Below are positions 1-8,145 of a DNA stretch of 15,766 bases, in pieces. This DNA comes from Treponema sp. UBA4328 (GTDB lineage Bacteria; Spirochaetota; Spirochaetia; Treponematales; Treponemataceae), in NCBI GenBank assembly GCA_002394465.1, contig DGTU01000151.1, positions 1-15,766 of the forward strand, read 5' to 3'. The position numbers and the translations under genes were made by a program. How positions within the stretch are numbered: position 1 is the stretch's first letter; every line of letters starts with the position of its first letter. The notes under the pieces are model-generated. The model ran no database searches. It had not been told where the DNA came from and was given only the letters and a program-made list of their open reading frames with translations.

Positions 1-1068
1 CTTAAAGTGAAGTTTTGTACCGTCAGTAAAGTTCAGGGACGGGATTTTATCTTTTGCATGAGCAGGAACTTCAGAAGCAGGTACAAACAATACTTCGCCT
101 GCTCCCTTGACCTCACAGGTACTTACTAAAGGAGCCTCACTGTCTATCTGGTTACCTATCTGATAAATCCATTTTATGCTGTCAGAAAGGGCAACGTTTT
201 TTCCTTCTTTTTTGTAGAAAAAACCGTCAGAGATTTCTACCAGAATTTCATCATAATTTGAAAGAACATCACCTTCTGCCTGGCTGGCATGAGCCGCGAT
301 GGAAAGAACGGTAGGACTTTCAAAAACCGGAGCCTTAAAACAGCCGGCAAGGTTATTCTTTAATATGTTTGAAGAAATGCTGATATTCTTGAAATATGTC
401 TGCCCGCCCTCATCTTTATAACCGTAATACTTTTCTTTTCCGTCAACAAAGGTGCAGAGAATATTTTCAGGACCATAAGTACCCTTTATTTCCTTCAGCT
501 CATCTTCATTATAATAAATTGACTCTTCATCCATTTCCTGATCAAAGGTAACGTTAATGGACATATTTTTAATGGAAAGTTCTGACTCAATTTCAGGACT
601 TCTTGAAAGCCAGCCCGGCCTTTTACCTGTCACGGAAGTAAGGGTAAGCTTAACCCCGGCAGGAGGACATTTTATAAAACAGCATTCAGTATCGGAAGAA
701 TATACGTCATCAATGCCTATGTATTCGCCGTTGTCATAAGTTTTTCCGCTTACGCTGTCCTTTATTTCCCAGCGGATAAACTCGTATTTGTCTGAAACAT
801 CAAAATCAAGGGAAAAATATTCTCCTTCCTTTTTTTCCGTCTCACCGCCTGCAGGTTTATTAAGAACTCCGCTGCCGTCAGCAAAATCTACGCCTATAAG
901 GCAGCTTTCTGCGTTGATATAGTTTATTGCATCGTTCAGGTTTTTCTTTACCTCTGCACCGTCAAGAAAGTTCTCGCAGCTGCCCAGACATACCGCAATA
1001 AACACAAATAACACCCCTCCCGTCATACAACGGCAGAGAGCCCTTAAGAGAAAAGTTTGTTTTTTCAT
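1..1068 (-). CDS. Lipoprotein, CENFLDG-type, partial (3' end outside window)
   Basis: The frame is open from ATG at 1068 to the window edge (356 codons, no stop), so the C-terminus is missing. AAAAGGGA 9 nt before the ATG is a plausible ribosome binding site. The N-terminus is a signal peptide: MKKQ, a hydrophobic stretch, then a loose spirochaetal lipobox (VCLGSC, Cys31), followed directly by ENFLDG and a charged helix-like stretch ending NYIN. This layout matches the lipoprotein at 1517-4594 (SCDNFLEG, DYAN), and both then carry an aromatic F-x-x-W-E/D motif (FIRWE here, YVKWD there). I infer paralogous surface or periplasmic lipoproteins. The rest is Ser/Asp/Glu-rich and looks beta-rich, with no enzyme motif I recognise. 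Function is unknown; ligand binding or adhesion is only a guess. The gene is separated from the upstream operon by a terminator at 1250-1283. Confidence 0.8.
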   Translation of the reverse strand, partial: MKKQTFLLRALCRCMTGGVLFVFIAVCLGSCENFLDGAEVKKNLNDAINYINAESCLIGVDFADGSGVLNKPAGGETEKKEGEYFSLDFDVSDKYEFIRWEIKDSVSGKTYDNGEYIGIDDVYSSDTECCFIKCPPAGVKLTLTSVTGKRPGWLSRSPEIESELSIKNMSINVTFDQEMDEESIYYNEDELKEIKGTYGPENILCTFVDGKEKYYGYKDEGGQTYFKNISISSNILKNNLAGCFKAPVFESPTVLSIAAHASQAEGDVLSNYDEILVEISDGFFYKKEGKNVALSDSIKWIYQIGNQIDSEAPLVSTCEVKGAGEVLFVPASEVPAHAKDKIPSLNFTDGTKLHFK

Positions 1069-1117
1069 CTGATAAAATCCCTTTTGAAATTAGAGTTTTT
1101 AGTATTTTTCAATAAAG

Positions 1118-1145
1118 AGTATAACACAAAGTTTTATTTTTACAC
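1118..1145 (-). promoter_or_regulatory. Possible promoter of the partial lipoprotein gene
   Basis: On the minus strand a TATACT -10 box (1123-1118) lies 16 nt downstream of GTGTAA (1145-1140), a poor -35 match. It would start transcription near 1111, giving a leader of about 43 nt before the ATG at 1068. The -10 is good and the -35 weak, so this is a candidate only. Confidence 0.3.
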
Positions 1146-1154
1146 GATACACCC

Positions 1155-1249
1155 GAAGCTTTTTCCCGCTTTGCGGGGTTCCGGCTTACGCCTCCATCGT
1201 CCTCGCCGCCTGCGCGCCTGCGGTCGACTGCGCCCCTCCAATCGGGGCT
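1155..1249. repeat. GC-rich palindromic intergenic element
   Basis: A roughly 95-bp island much richer in G+C than the AT-rich DNA on either side. It opens with a perfect hairpin (CCCGC-TTT-GCGGG, 1165-1177), continues with CG/CGC-rich degenerate repeats (CGCCGCCTGCGCGCCTGCGG), and ends in GCCCC-TCCAATC-GGGGC (1232-1248). It has no coding logic: the plus frame through it gives only an Arg/Leu/Pro-rich peptide. The compositional break suggests an interspersed genomic repeat. Copy number cannot be judged from one window. Confidence 0.5.
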
Positions 1250-1283
1250 AAAAAAAATCCCCGTGCCTCCTTTAGACACAGGG
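1250..1283 (-). terminator. Rho-independent terminator of the lipoprotein operon
   Basis: Read on the minus strand, CCCTGTG pairs with CACGGGG (7 bp including one U-G wobble) around an 11-nt loop and is followed by A and a run of eight T (1257-1250). It sits just after the end of the 1306-1517 remnant, so it would end the transcript carrying the chagasin-like and 1025-residue lipoprotein genes. Confidence 0.7.
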
Positions 1284-1305
1284 AAATAAAAACTTAAAAG
1301 TTTTT

Positions 1306-1517
1306 TTACTTTAAGTTTATGATTGATTTATCATAATCACTCGGCGGAACATATCCCATAAGATTCATCAATGTGCTAGGCCAGCTGGAGATTCCAAGTC
1401 CGCTGTTCAATTGCTGCCTTAAGGCGTCCCAGCTGAAGGTCCATGCTTGGTGGCGGAAGTTGAAGAAGATTACAGAGTCGCCGTCAGCTAAAACGTAGGC
1501 TCACCGGCCCTGCTCAT
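1306..1517 (-). pseudogene. Frameshifted or truncated small gene (remnant)
   Basis: An ATG (1517-1515) overlaps the stop of the preceding lipoprotein gene as TAATG, the classic layout of translational coupling. It gives only MSRAGEPTF before a stop. One frame over, a convincing 64-codon frame runs from 1500 to the TAA at 1306-1308. It starts AYVLADGDSVIFFNFRHQAW and ends MGYVPPSDYDKSIINLK, and is preceded in frame by TGA (1503-1501). Its aromatic, protein-like composition and position before the terminator suggest a real gene C-terminus. I infer either a one-base frameshift near 1500 in a coupled small gene of about 70 residues, or the tail of a deleted gene. I do not recognise the family. 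A sequencing error would explain the same pattern. Confidence 0.5.
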
Positions 1518-4500
1518 TACATTGCTTCACGCTGGCGCACTTCACTTACAAGGACGGTTCCGTCAGCAAAATGAACTGTCGTAACGTAAAAAAATGCAGG
1601 ACTGACCGGCTGCGCATTTGAATCCGTATACGTAAAATCCCTGCTCATGCATTTAAAGCCTGTTGTCTGGCCGTATTTTTCCCAGAGGGCAGCCTTCTGT
1701 TCATCGCTCATGCCGGCATACAGATAAGATTCTGAAAGATTTGTCTTTGAATAAACTGTCTGAACAAAAACCGGCGAATCCGTAAAAATCTGCCAGCCGT
1801 TTGAAATACGCAGCATTCCCTTTGAGTCAGACGTAATTTCGTTCTGCGTTCCCCTGAGGCGGTAATAATCAGGATAAACTATGCACGGCACAGCCTGAAT
1901 TCCGTCACCGGAAACCGCATTAAGCCTTACAAAAGTTCCGGTGAGATTTTTCTGTGAATAATCAAGCTCCAGGCTGAAGCCTCCGCTGACCGGATCATTT
2001 TCCATCACTGTATAACCTGAATCCTGTACCCAACTTCCGTCTTCAAAACGGCTCACGTAAACAGCAGGAAAAGAAGCAAGGGCACTGAGGATTTCACTGG
2101 AATCAGTATCTGCAGAATCAGTATCTGCAGAATCAGAAGGCCTGTTCATCTCCATCTTAAAGCTTCCGTTATCATCACTGAATGTGGCAGCAGAATCATA
2201 ATAATACCAGCTGATCTTATGATTAAAGGACTGGATTCCATAGTTTTCAAAATCTTCTGACTTGTCATAAAAGACAAAAACAGGATAGTAAGTTCCGTAA
2301 TTAAGGCCGTACAGCAGAAAGTCGGTATTCAAATTTGATGTACTGAAAGAAGAAGTTACGCTGTACTCACAGTTAGCTTCAAGCCAGGCTTTAGAAACCT
2401 GTGTTCCCGGATAAGAAGACATAAAGAAGCAGGTGATGTCTCCGTCTTCTATACCGCCGTACGTAGATTCTTTTGTAGTGCGGTCTTTAATCTCTGCATT
2501 AAGGCGGAGGTAAGAATAATCATAAACCGACACACCCGGATTTGGGTCATGGCTGATTACCGGAGTAAAGTTATCGATTCCCGTAACCGTATAGCTTAAA
2601 TTGAGTTCAAGAGGCTCAGATTCTGCAATAAAGTTTCCTTCACTGTCCATTGCAATAAGGAAGATGTCATACTTAAAGCCGCACGGAACTTCGATATTCA
2701 TGTCGTCAAAGAAAAATGCCCTTTTATAGATACCGCTGCTTTCCATAGTATGAAGGCGCATTGCTTTGGCGACATAAGTTATTCCGTCATCAGGAAGTTC
2801 AGTCTTTACGCTGAATCTGGCAGTTCCCGTATTGCGCTCAAAGACAATCTGCCGGTCAAAATCTTCACTCATGTAAATAATTGTACGGCACCCTTCCCCG
2901 TCAGGGTCACATTCGCCGTAACGCGGACTGTCTGCATTAATTTCAGGTACGGAAAATTCAGGGAAAACAAAGTTCTCGTCCACGGCTGAACTTTCGATTC
3001 CCTTGTAATATACAAAAGGCTTTCCTAAAGGGGCATAAGTGTAAACGCCTGACTGCTCAAAACTGAAGTTAACCCCGCGCAGTATGTAAATCTTATATAT
3101 TCCGTCGGCTTTATCTTTTAACTCGTCCGTGTAATTGCAGTAAAAACCGTCTTCGTTTATGTATTCGCCTATATCGACACCTTCTTCATTAATTTTTTCA
3201 AAATCTCCGCTCTCTGCATTTTTATCTGCCTGATAAGTATAGTAAAAAATCAGACTCTGGCGTTTTTCCCCTGAAGACATGTTCGGAACGGTATATGAAA
3301 TGTCAGAGGCAGTAACTCCGTATTTGCCGGTGGTAAGCACTCCTGAGTCCACAGCGTCAGCTGCCTTTGGAATACAGAACTCAATATCGTAAACAGATGA
3401 ACTTTCATCTTCAAAAGAAAAATCAAAATATGTAGTTTTTGACCTGTCCCGTGTCCTGCCTTCAAGTGAATTTTTAAACAGGGCAGGAATTTCATCATCT
3501 GAAGATATGATTACTCCGTCAATCAAAACCTGTTTTTCCCCGTCATCATCGCTCATGTAAACTGTAAGTTTTTTCTGAGAAACATAGTTTTTGTAAAAGC
3601 TGCTGAAATTAAGGTTAAAACAGTTCCAGTCAAAATCAAAACCCTTCTGATCAAGGCTTAAGGTTTGTAATGTAGAAACATTACCCGTACAGGTTAAAGA
3701 AGTATTTTTAATTACATAATATGTAACGTAATTGCTCCGGTTTCCGTTGTAATCTTCAAGATAGAACCTAAGTGCAAAAAGTCCGTCTTCCTTGTGCTGG
3801 AACTCATAGTCAAAAGCACATTCATAAACAGGCTGGAAAGTCTCTTCATCATACCTGAGCAGCCGGGAACATTCATAAAAGGAAGACTTAACGCCTGCCT
3901 CATATACGTCGACAGCTTCTGAAGTCATAATGCGATTCTCTTCCACACATACGCCTCTGATGCCGCTGTCATCCCTTCCCGTCATTGAGACATGAAGCGA
4001 ATTTGAATAGTTCTGCCGGCATTTTTCAAGGAATGAATCTTCGTCTCCAATGCTCCACCTGTCATAATCAGCAGCGATAAGCTTTTTGTAATACCACTTG
4101 TCCTCATCCTGCGTCGAATAAACGGCAACGGTTTCAGAATCAAGTTCAGGCATGTTATATTCGGATGCATAGCACCTTGGAAAAACCTTATAGTTATAGC
4201 GGGAATCATTTATGGTTACGGTTACTTTTCTGTGATAAACGCCGAAGGAATCAGGTTCTGCGGGATTAACTTCATCCGAAAAAACAATACCGTCAGCAGC
4301 TCCGCCAAGATAGTCCCATTTTACATATTCAGTTCCGGCTTTCTGGGTAAACTCAATCGTAACTTTTTCGCCTTTTGCACCCGTAAAGGAAGAAGGATAA
4401 ACGGTACCGAAATCCGCAGAAGTAACGTAAATCGTCAGCACGGCCTTGTCAGAATTGGCATAATCAATTTCGCTTTCCAGTTCTTTCTTCAGGTCTGTCC

Positions 4501-4594
4501 CTTCGAGGAAATTATCGCATGAAACAAAAAATCCCGCAGTCAGCAGAAGCAGCAGAAAACGAATACAGGAACTAAAATATGAAAATCCCTTCAT
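1517..4594 (-). CDS. Large secreted lipoprotein (1025 aa), CDNFLEG-type, unknown function
   Basis: The signal peptide has a long Leu run (residues 13-18) and a spirochaetal lipobox ending at Cys26 (FFVSC), followed by DNFLEG and an acidic helix ending DYAN. A short module follows with the pattern FTQKAGTEYVKWD, shared with the paralogue at 1-1068. The remaining roughly 950 residues are rich in Tyr, Ser, Asp and Asn with alternating hydrophobic spacing, suggesting stacked beta domains on the cell surface or in the periplasm. No catalytic motif is evident. Near residues 818-832 a 15-bp tandem duplication encodes SADTD twice, a flexible acidic linker. The ATG lies 1 nt after the TAG of the chagasin-like gene, so the two are almost certainly co-transcribed and translationally coupled. 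The stop overlaps the start of the remnant at 1517 (TAATG). The lipoprotein call is firm; the function is unknown. Confidence 0.85.
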   Translation of the reverse strand: MKGFSYFSSCIRFLLLLLTAGFFVSCDNFLEGTDLKKELESEIDYANSDKAVLTIYVTSADFGTVYPSSFTGAKGEKVTIEFTQKAGTEYVKWDYLGGAADGIVFSDEVNPAEPDSFGVYHRKVTVTINDSRYNYKVFPRCYASEYNMPELDSETVAVYSTQDEDKWYYKKLIAADYDRWSIGDEDSFLEKCRQNYSNSLHVSMTGRDDSGIRGVCVEENRIMTSEAVDVYEAGVKSSFYECSRLLRYDEETFQPVYECAFDYEFQHKEDGLFALRFYLEDYNGNRSNYVTYYVIKNTSLTCTGNVSTLQTLSLDQKGFDFDWNCFNLNFSSFYKNYVSQKKLTVYMSDDDGEKQVLIDGVIISSDDEIPALFKNSLEGRTRDRSKTTYFDFSFEDESSSVYDIEFCIPKAADAVDSGVLTTGKYGVTASDISYTVPNMSSGEKRQSLIFYYTYQADKNAESGDFEKINEEGVDIGEYINEDGFYCNYTDELKDKADGIYKIYILRGVNFSFEQSGVYTYAPLGKPFVYYKGIESSAVDENFVFPEFSVPEINADSPRYGECDPDGEGCRTIIYMSEDFDRQIVFERNTGTARFSVKTELPDDGITYVAKAMRLHTMESSGIYKRAFFFDDMNIEVPCGFKYDIFLIAMDSEGNFIAESEPLELNLSYTVTGIDNFTPVISHDPNPGVSVYDYSYLRLNAEIKDRTTKESTYGGIEDGDITCFFMSSYPGTQVSKAWLEANCEYSVTSSFSTSNLNTDFLLYGLNYGTYYPVFVFYDKSEDFENYGIQSFNHKISWYYYDSAATFSDDNGSFKMEMNRPSDSADTDSADTDSSEILSALASFPAVYVSRFEDGSWVQDSGYTVMENDPVSGGFSLELDYSQKNLTGTFVRLNAVSGDGIQAVPCIVYPDYYRLRGTQNEITSDSKGMLRISNGWQIFTDSPVFVQTVYSKTNLSESYLYAGMSDEQKAALWEKYGQTTGFKCMSRDFTYTDSNAQPVSPAFFYVTTVHFADGTVLVSEVRQREAM

Positions 4595-4595
4595 A

Positions 4596-5006
4596 CTACT
4601 GTGCTGAAACCAGGAGAAGGCTTGAAGCGAGGTCAGAGGCGACTTTTACTTCATAGACACGGGTCTGTACAGGTGAAGAGTTTGCCCTTGCATAGCTGAA
4701 GGTAACCTGCGTAGAGCCTTCTTTTTTGCCTTTGAGTGCAAAATAGTGATTTCCGCCGGCACCCGTCATTCCGGCTGATGAAGCATTCGGGATATATTCA
4801 TTTGAAACGAGTTCTGCGACCTTTGAATCTGCAACAGAAGCCGTCCATGAATAACCTGTCGACGGATTAGATGCGAGTGCTACAAACACTATCGAACTGT
4901 CACCGGTTCCTGATGAAGCAGCTGCCTGTGAAGTTGAACCGCAGGAAGCGAGAAATAATACGGCTGCAGAAATGAGGACTGCAAAATAAAGTTCTACCTT
5001 TTTCAT
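4596..5006 (-). CDS. Chagasin-like (I42) cysteine protease inhibitor lipoprotein
   Basis: A 136-residue protein with a lipoprotein signal (LFLASC, Cys22), a Ser/Ala/Gly linker (23-37), and one domain with the hallmarks of the chagasin/amoebiasin I42 family. These are NPSTGYSW (residues 47-54, the BC loop that enters a papain-like active site), GAGGNHYF (82-89, the DE-loop region), and a C-terminal strand pair around FSYAR...RVYEVKV standing for the FG loop. Known members inhibit papain-family (C1) peptidases by inserting these loops into the active-site cleft. The canonical Arg-Pro-Trp of the third loop is not obvious here (YARANSSPVQTR), so affinity could differ. The start is supported by AGAGGT 7 nt upstream. 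It is coupled to the large lipoprotein downstream by a 1-nt gap. I infer an outer- or inner-membrane-anchored inhibitor that may guard the cell against host, diet or self proteases. Confidence 0.82.
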   Translation of the reverse strand: MKKVELYFAVLISAAVLFLASCGSTSQAAASSGTGDSSIVFVALASNPSTGYSWTASVADSKVAELVSNEYIPNASSAGMTGAGGNHYFALKGKKEGSTQVTFSYARANSSPVQTRVYEVKVASDLASSLLLVSAQ

Positions 5007-5048
5007 AAAATTACCTCTGTTTTTAATTACGGCTCTGCCGCGACGCCC

Positions 5049-5546
5049 TTAGAGTTCTACATCAAGTCCTGAAGCTGCGGCATCGTCTGCGAGCTTTTTG
5101 CGGAAGGCCTTGAGTTTTTCCTTGAGTTCAGGATATTTGATTGAGAGAATCTGGGCTGCAAGATATGCTGCATTTTTTGATGAATTGATTCCGACGGTTG
5201 CAACCGGAATCTGAGGCGGCATCTGTACTATTGAAAGAAGTGCGTCCATTCCGCCGAGACCGTTTGAAACTCCGGGATTTACGCATTCAAGCGGAACGCC
5301 GATTACAGGAAGTGTTGTTGCTCCGGCAATTACTCCCGGAAGGGCTGCGGCAAGGCCTGCTCCGGCGATGATTACTTCACAGCCGTCTTCTTCAACTTTT
5401 TTTACTGTTTCGTGGAGAAGAGCACCGGCACGGTGAGCAGAAAGGATGTATGCCTTATAGTCAATGCCGAATTCCTTAAGAACGCCGGCAGCTTTTTTCA
5501 TTGTTTCTGTGTCTGATTTTGATCCGAAAAAAATTGCTGCTTTCAT
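5049..5546 (-). CDS. purE: 5-(Carboxyamino)imidazole ribonucleotide mutase, PurE
   Basis: A purine-biosynthesis enzyme of 165 residues, the usual size for single-domain PurE. Motifs in order: GSKSDTETM (8-16, phosphate/ribose loop), SAHR (36-39, with the catalytic His), AGAGLAAALPG (61-71), and LLSIVQMP (103-110) followed by IPVATVGIN. The AGAG...LPG and LLSIVQMP stretches are the pattern of class I PurE, which interconverts N5-CAIR and CAIR and works with PurK. The characterised Treponema denticola PurE is instead, from memory, a class II enzyme that carboxylates AIR directly. SAHR is followed by AG rather than the common TP. GAGGT 7 nt upstream supports the ATG. It lies 44 nt after yigZ on the same strand, probably in one transcript. 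No purK is seen in the window. Confidence 0.93.
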   Translation of the reverse strand: MKAAIFFGSKSDTETMKKAAGVLKEFGIDYKAYILSAHRAGALLHETVKKVEEDGCEVIIAGAGLAAALPGVIAGATTLPVIGVPLECVNPGVSNGLGGMDALLSIVQMPPQIPVATVGINSSKNAAYLAAQILSIKYPELKEKLKAFRKKLADDAAASGLDVEL

Positions 5547-5590
5547 TTATTTACCTCGATGACAAAGCCTAGCACAAAAAAAGAAAAGTG

Positions 5591-6181
5591 TCATTGCTCA
5601 AAGCGTACGCTTCCGTTTGTCCTGTCAAAGACTGAGTTTTTGAATTCTTCATGATTCTGCGCGGCAATCTGCCCCTTTACCGAGACGAGCTCTGCAAAAT
5701 CTTCTGTAACATCATAGAGAGTAAAGTTTTCAGAAAGTTTTTTTATTGCCTGATACTGCTGATAGTCGCATTTAAATGAAAACGGCCTTTTTTCAACGTA
5801 TTCTTCAAAACTCGCCTTATCAAGGACATTTTTGACGCCGTTTCCGTAGGCATGAACGAGTCCTCCCGTACCGAGCAGAGTTCCCCCGAACCATCTTGTA
5901 ACGGTCACAAGGATATTCGTCACTCCCCTGCCCTTAAGGACATCAAGCATCGGACGGCCTGCAGTTCCTCCCGGTTCACCGTCATCACTCATTCCCATAA
6001 CTTCGGCAGATGTTCCGGCGATAAAGGCATGGCAGACGTGGGTGGCATCTGCATATTTCTGTTTCTGCGATTTTATGATTTCACGAACTTCCGCCTGTGA
6101 AGAAATAAGGAAGAGCTCTGTCAGAAAACGCGACCCTTTTATGGTTTCTTCACAAACGGCATAGCCTTGAGGTATCAGCAT
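5591..6181 (-). CDS. yigZ: YigZ/IMPACT family protein (UPF0029)
   Basis: A 196-residue protein of the YigZ/IMPACT family. Family signatures are clear: ATHVCHAF (46-53), SDDGEPGGTAGRPML (65-79) and VTRWFGGTLLGTGGLVHAY (94-112). A C-terminal alpha-beta domain follows (about 130-196), as in full-length bacterial members. The eukaryotic relative IMPACT regulates the Gcn2 pathway; the bacterial role is unsettled, and nucleic-acid or ribosome-related binding has been proposed. The ATG at 6181 is only 3 nt after the parC stop, with only a weak GGA upstream, so translation is probably coupled to parC. It has no functional link to topoisomerase IV that I know of. The reading frame is intact and of standard length. 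Confidence 0.92.
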   Translation of the reverse strand: MLIPQGYAVCEETIKGSRFLTELFLISSQAEVREIIKSQKQKYADATHVCHAFIAGTSAEVMGMSDDGEPGGTAGRPMLDVLKGRGVTNILVTVTRWFGGTLLGTGGLVHAYGNGVKNVLDKASFEEYVEKRPFSFKCDYQQYQAIKKLSENFTLYDVTEDFAELVSVKGQIAAQNHEEFKNSVFDRTNGSVRFEQ

Positions 6182-6184
6182 CCG

Positions 6185-8125
6185 CTAGATTCCAAGTTCA
6201 AGCTGGTTCTTTTCAACGACAATGCCTTCAACTTCACGGGCAGCAAGCCTTACGCCCTGAGTCTTGAGGCCTTTTTCTTCAAAATCCTTTGCATTGAATT
6301 TTTCTTCGAGAATCTTGACGCGCGGCTTTTTCTCATATTTGAGCGTGAAAGTGAATTTTTCCCTTGTGTCGACATGAAGGACTTCCATTCCGTCAGGAGC
6401 AATAAAATAGTCCCTGTTCAAAATCCAGCTCGGAATGCGGCATCTCTTGATGAAGGCATATTTTGTTTTAGGATCACGGAAAATTACCGTAAAGAGAGTC
6501 TTTGAAACAACGTCTTTTTCGGCAAAATCACAGTACACGATTCCCTTGTCGATGAACATTTTCTGAGGAACATCGAATGCCGAATACATTCCGTTCCTGC
6601 GCATGACGAGGATCCTGTCATAAGGAGAAACCTTTTTGATTTCCGTTCCGCCTGAAACGTTGATTCCAAGATAACCCTTGTCATCATAGCGGAGGGAAAT
6701 ATCCTGGCGGGCAACTTCCCTGACGTCGGTTGCATCAAATTTGGCAACGGTAGTATGACGCTGAAGGAGTTCCGGTGCGATTTTCTGGAATTTTGCTGCC
6801 ATTTCACCGAGGTATTCAATGGCACACAGGGTAAGCTGCTTGAGGCGGCGGTTTATTTCCTTGAGGCGGTCTGTAATTGCCTTGACCTGTTCGCGGTTTT
6901 TCTGAATGTCAAAGAGAGAAATGCGCCTGATCGGAATCTGAAGGAGGTGTTCAACGTCATCGTCATTTACCTCGCGGATAAGTTCTGCCTTAAAGGGCTT
7001 GAATCCGTCTTTTACTGCCTTTGCAACAGTTTCAGCGGTACGCTTGTTTTCGATTTCCTTGTAAATGCGTTCCTCAACGAAGATTCTTTCGAGTGTGCGC
7101 AGGTGAAGTTCATCAGTAAGCTTTGCCTTTTCAAATTCAAGCTCATCCTTAATGATGGCCGTAAGCTTCTGGGCATAGTATTTGATGATTTCCGTCGCAG
7201 TCATCGTAACAGGCATATTGTCCTTAATTACGAGCATTGAGCAGGCAATCGTCTTTTCACAGTCAGTGTAAGCGTAGAGCGAATCGATTACGTCTTTTGT
7301 GTAAACGCCGCGCGGAAGGCGGTTTTCGATGTTACAGTGGTCAGTCGTAAAGTTATCAACCGAGCTGATTTTGATTTTGCCGGCCTTGTATGCAGAATCG
7401 ATCGATTCAAGAAGCCCCTTTGCATTTGTATCCAGCGGAAGCTCGGTAATTACGATTTTCTTTTCATCAGAAGTATCGAATTTTGCCCTCGTAACGATTT
7501 TTCCGTTTCCGTCATTGTAATTTGAAACGTCGATAAGGCCGCCTGTAGATACATCAGGAAGAATCTTGAATTTTTCGCCCTTAAGGCATTTGATTTCGGC
7601 ATCGAGGACTTCCTTGAGGTTGTACGGAAGGATTTTTGTGCTCATGCCGACAGCGATTCCTTCTGCACCGATCAGGAGCGTTACAGGAAGCTTTGAACGG
7701 TAAACTTCAGGCTCGAGGTCACGGCCGTCATAGTTCGGAACATAATGAGTGATTGCCTTATTGGTTACAAGGAATTCCTTTGCAAGCGGATGAACGCGAC
7801 ATTCAATGTAACGTCCGGCAGATGCGCCGTCACCTGTATATTTGTTACCGAAGTTTCCCTGTTTTTCAATGAAGATTTCCTTGTTTGCAAGGTTTACCAG
7901 AGCACCATAGATTGAAGCGTCACCGTGCGGATGATATTTCATCGTTCGGCCGACGACAAACTGAACCTTCTGGAAAAGTCCGTCATTTACCTCAAAAAGA
8001 GTGTGCATGATTCGGCGCTGAACCGGCTTGAGTCCGTCTTCAAGGTCAGGAATTGCCCTGTCACGGATAACGTAAGAAGCGTATTCAATAAAGTTTTTGT
8101 CAAATAAGTTTTTTACAAATGCCAT
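6185..8125 (-). CDS. parC: DNA topoisomerase IV subunit A (ParC)
   Basis: The breakage-rejoining subunit of a type IIA topoisomerase that, with ParE, decatenates daughter chromosomes. I place the start at ATG 8125 (MAFVKNLFDK), preceded by AGAGGA about 7 nt upstream. An in-frame ATG at 8158 would add 11 residues encoded by the neighbouring repeat and has no ribosome binding site. In the 646-residue form: DGLKPVQRRIM (30-40), the helix-turn-helix region with KYHPHGDASIYGALVN (63-78), and GNFGNKYTGDGASAGRYIE (90-108). Tyr106 after Arg105 is the catalytic tyrosine. A coiled tower/gate region (about 310-450) and a short C-terminal domain follow. It lacks the six-bladed GyrA-box C-terminus, fitting ParC rather than GyrA. 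A GxxExxY cassette separates it from parE; both remain in the same orientation. Confidence 0.92.
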   Translation of the reverse strand: MAFVKNLFDKNFIEYASYVIRDRAIPDLEDGLKPVQRRIMHTLFEVNDGLFQKVQFVVGRTMKYHPHGDASIYGALVNLANKEIFIEKQGNFGNKYTGDGASAGRYIECRVHPLAKEFLVTNKAITHYVPNYDGRDLEPEVYRSKLPVTLLIGAEGIAVGMSTKILPYNLKEVLDAEIKCLKGEKFKILPDVSTGGLIDVSNYNDGNGKIVTRAKFDTSDEKKIVITELPLDTNAKGLLESIDSAYKAGKIKISSVDNFTTDHCNIENRLPRGVYTKDVIDSLYAYTDCEKTIACSMLVIKDNMPVTMTATEIIKYYAQKLTAIIKDELEFEKAKLTDELHLRTLERIFVEERIYKEIENKRTAETVAKAVKDGFKPFKAELIREVNDDDVEHLLQIPIRRISLFDIQKNREQVKAITDRLKEINRRLKQLTLCAIEYLGEMAAKFQKIAPELLQRHTTVAKFDATDVREVARQDISLRYDDKGYLGINVSGGTEIKKVSPYDRILVMRRNGMYSAFDVPQKMFIDKGIVYCDFAEKDVVSKTLFTVIFRDPKTKYAFIKRCRIPSWILNRDYFIAPDGMEVLHVDTREKFTFTLKYEKKPRVKILEEKFNAKDFEEKGLKTQGVRLAAREVEGIVVEKNQLELGI

Positions 8126-8145
8126 AATTTTTCCTCTTTTAATTA

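Noticed and set aside
1057..1251. Plus-strand frame ending in an Arg/Leu/Pro-rich peptide
   Set aside because: It runs through the GC-rich repeat and overlaps the start of the lipoprotein gene; coding is not credible.
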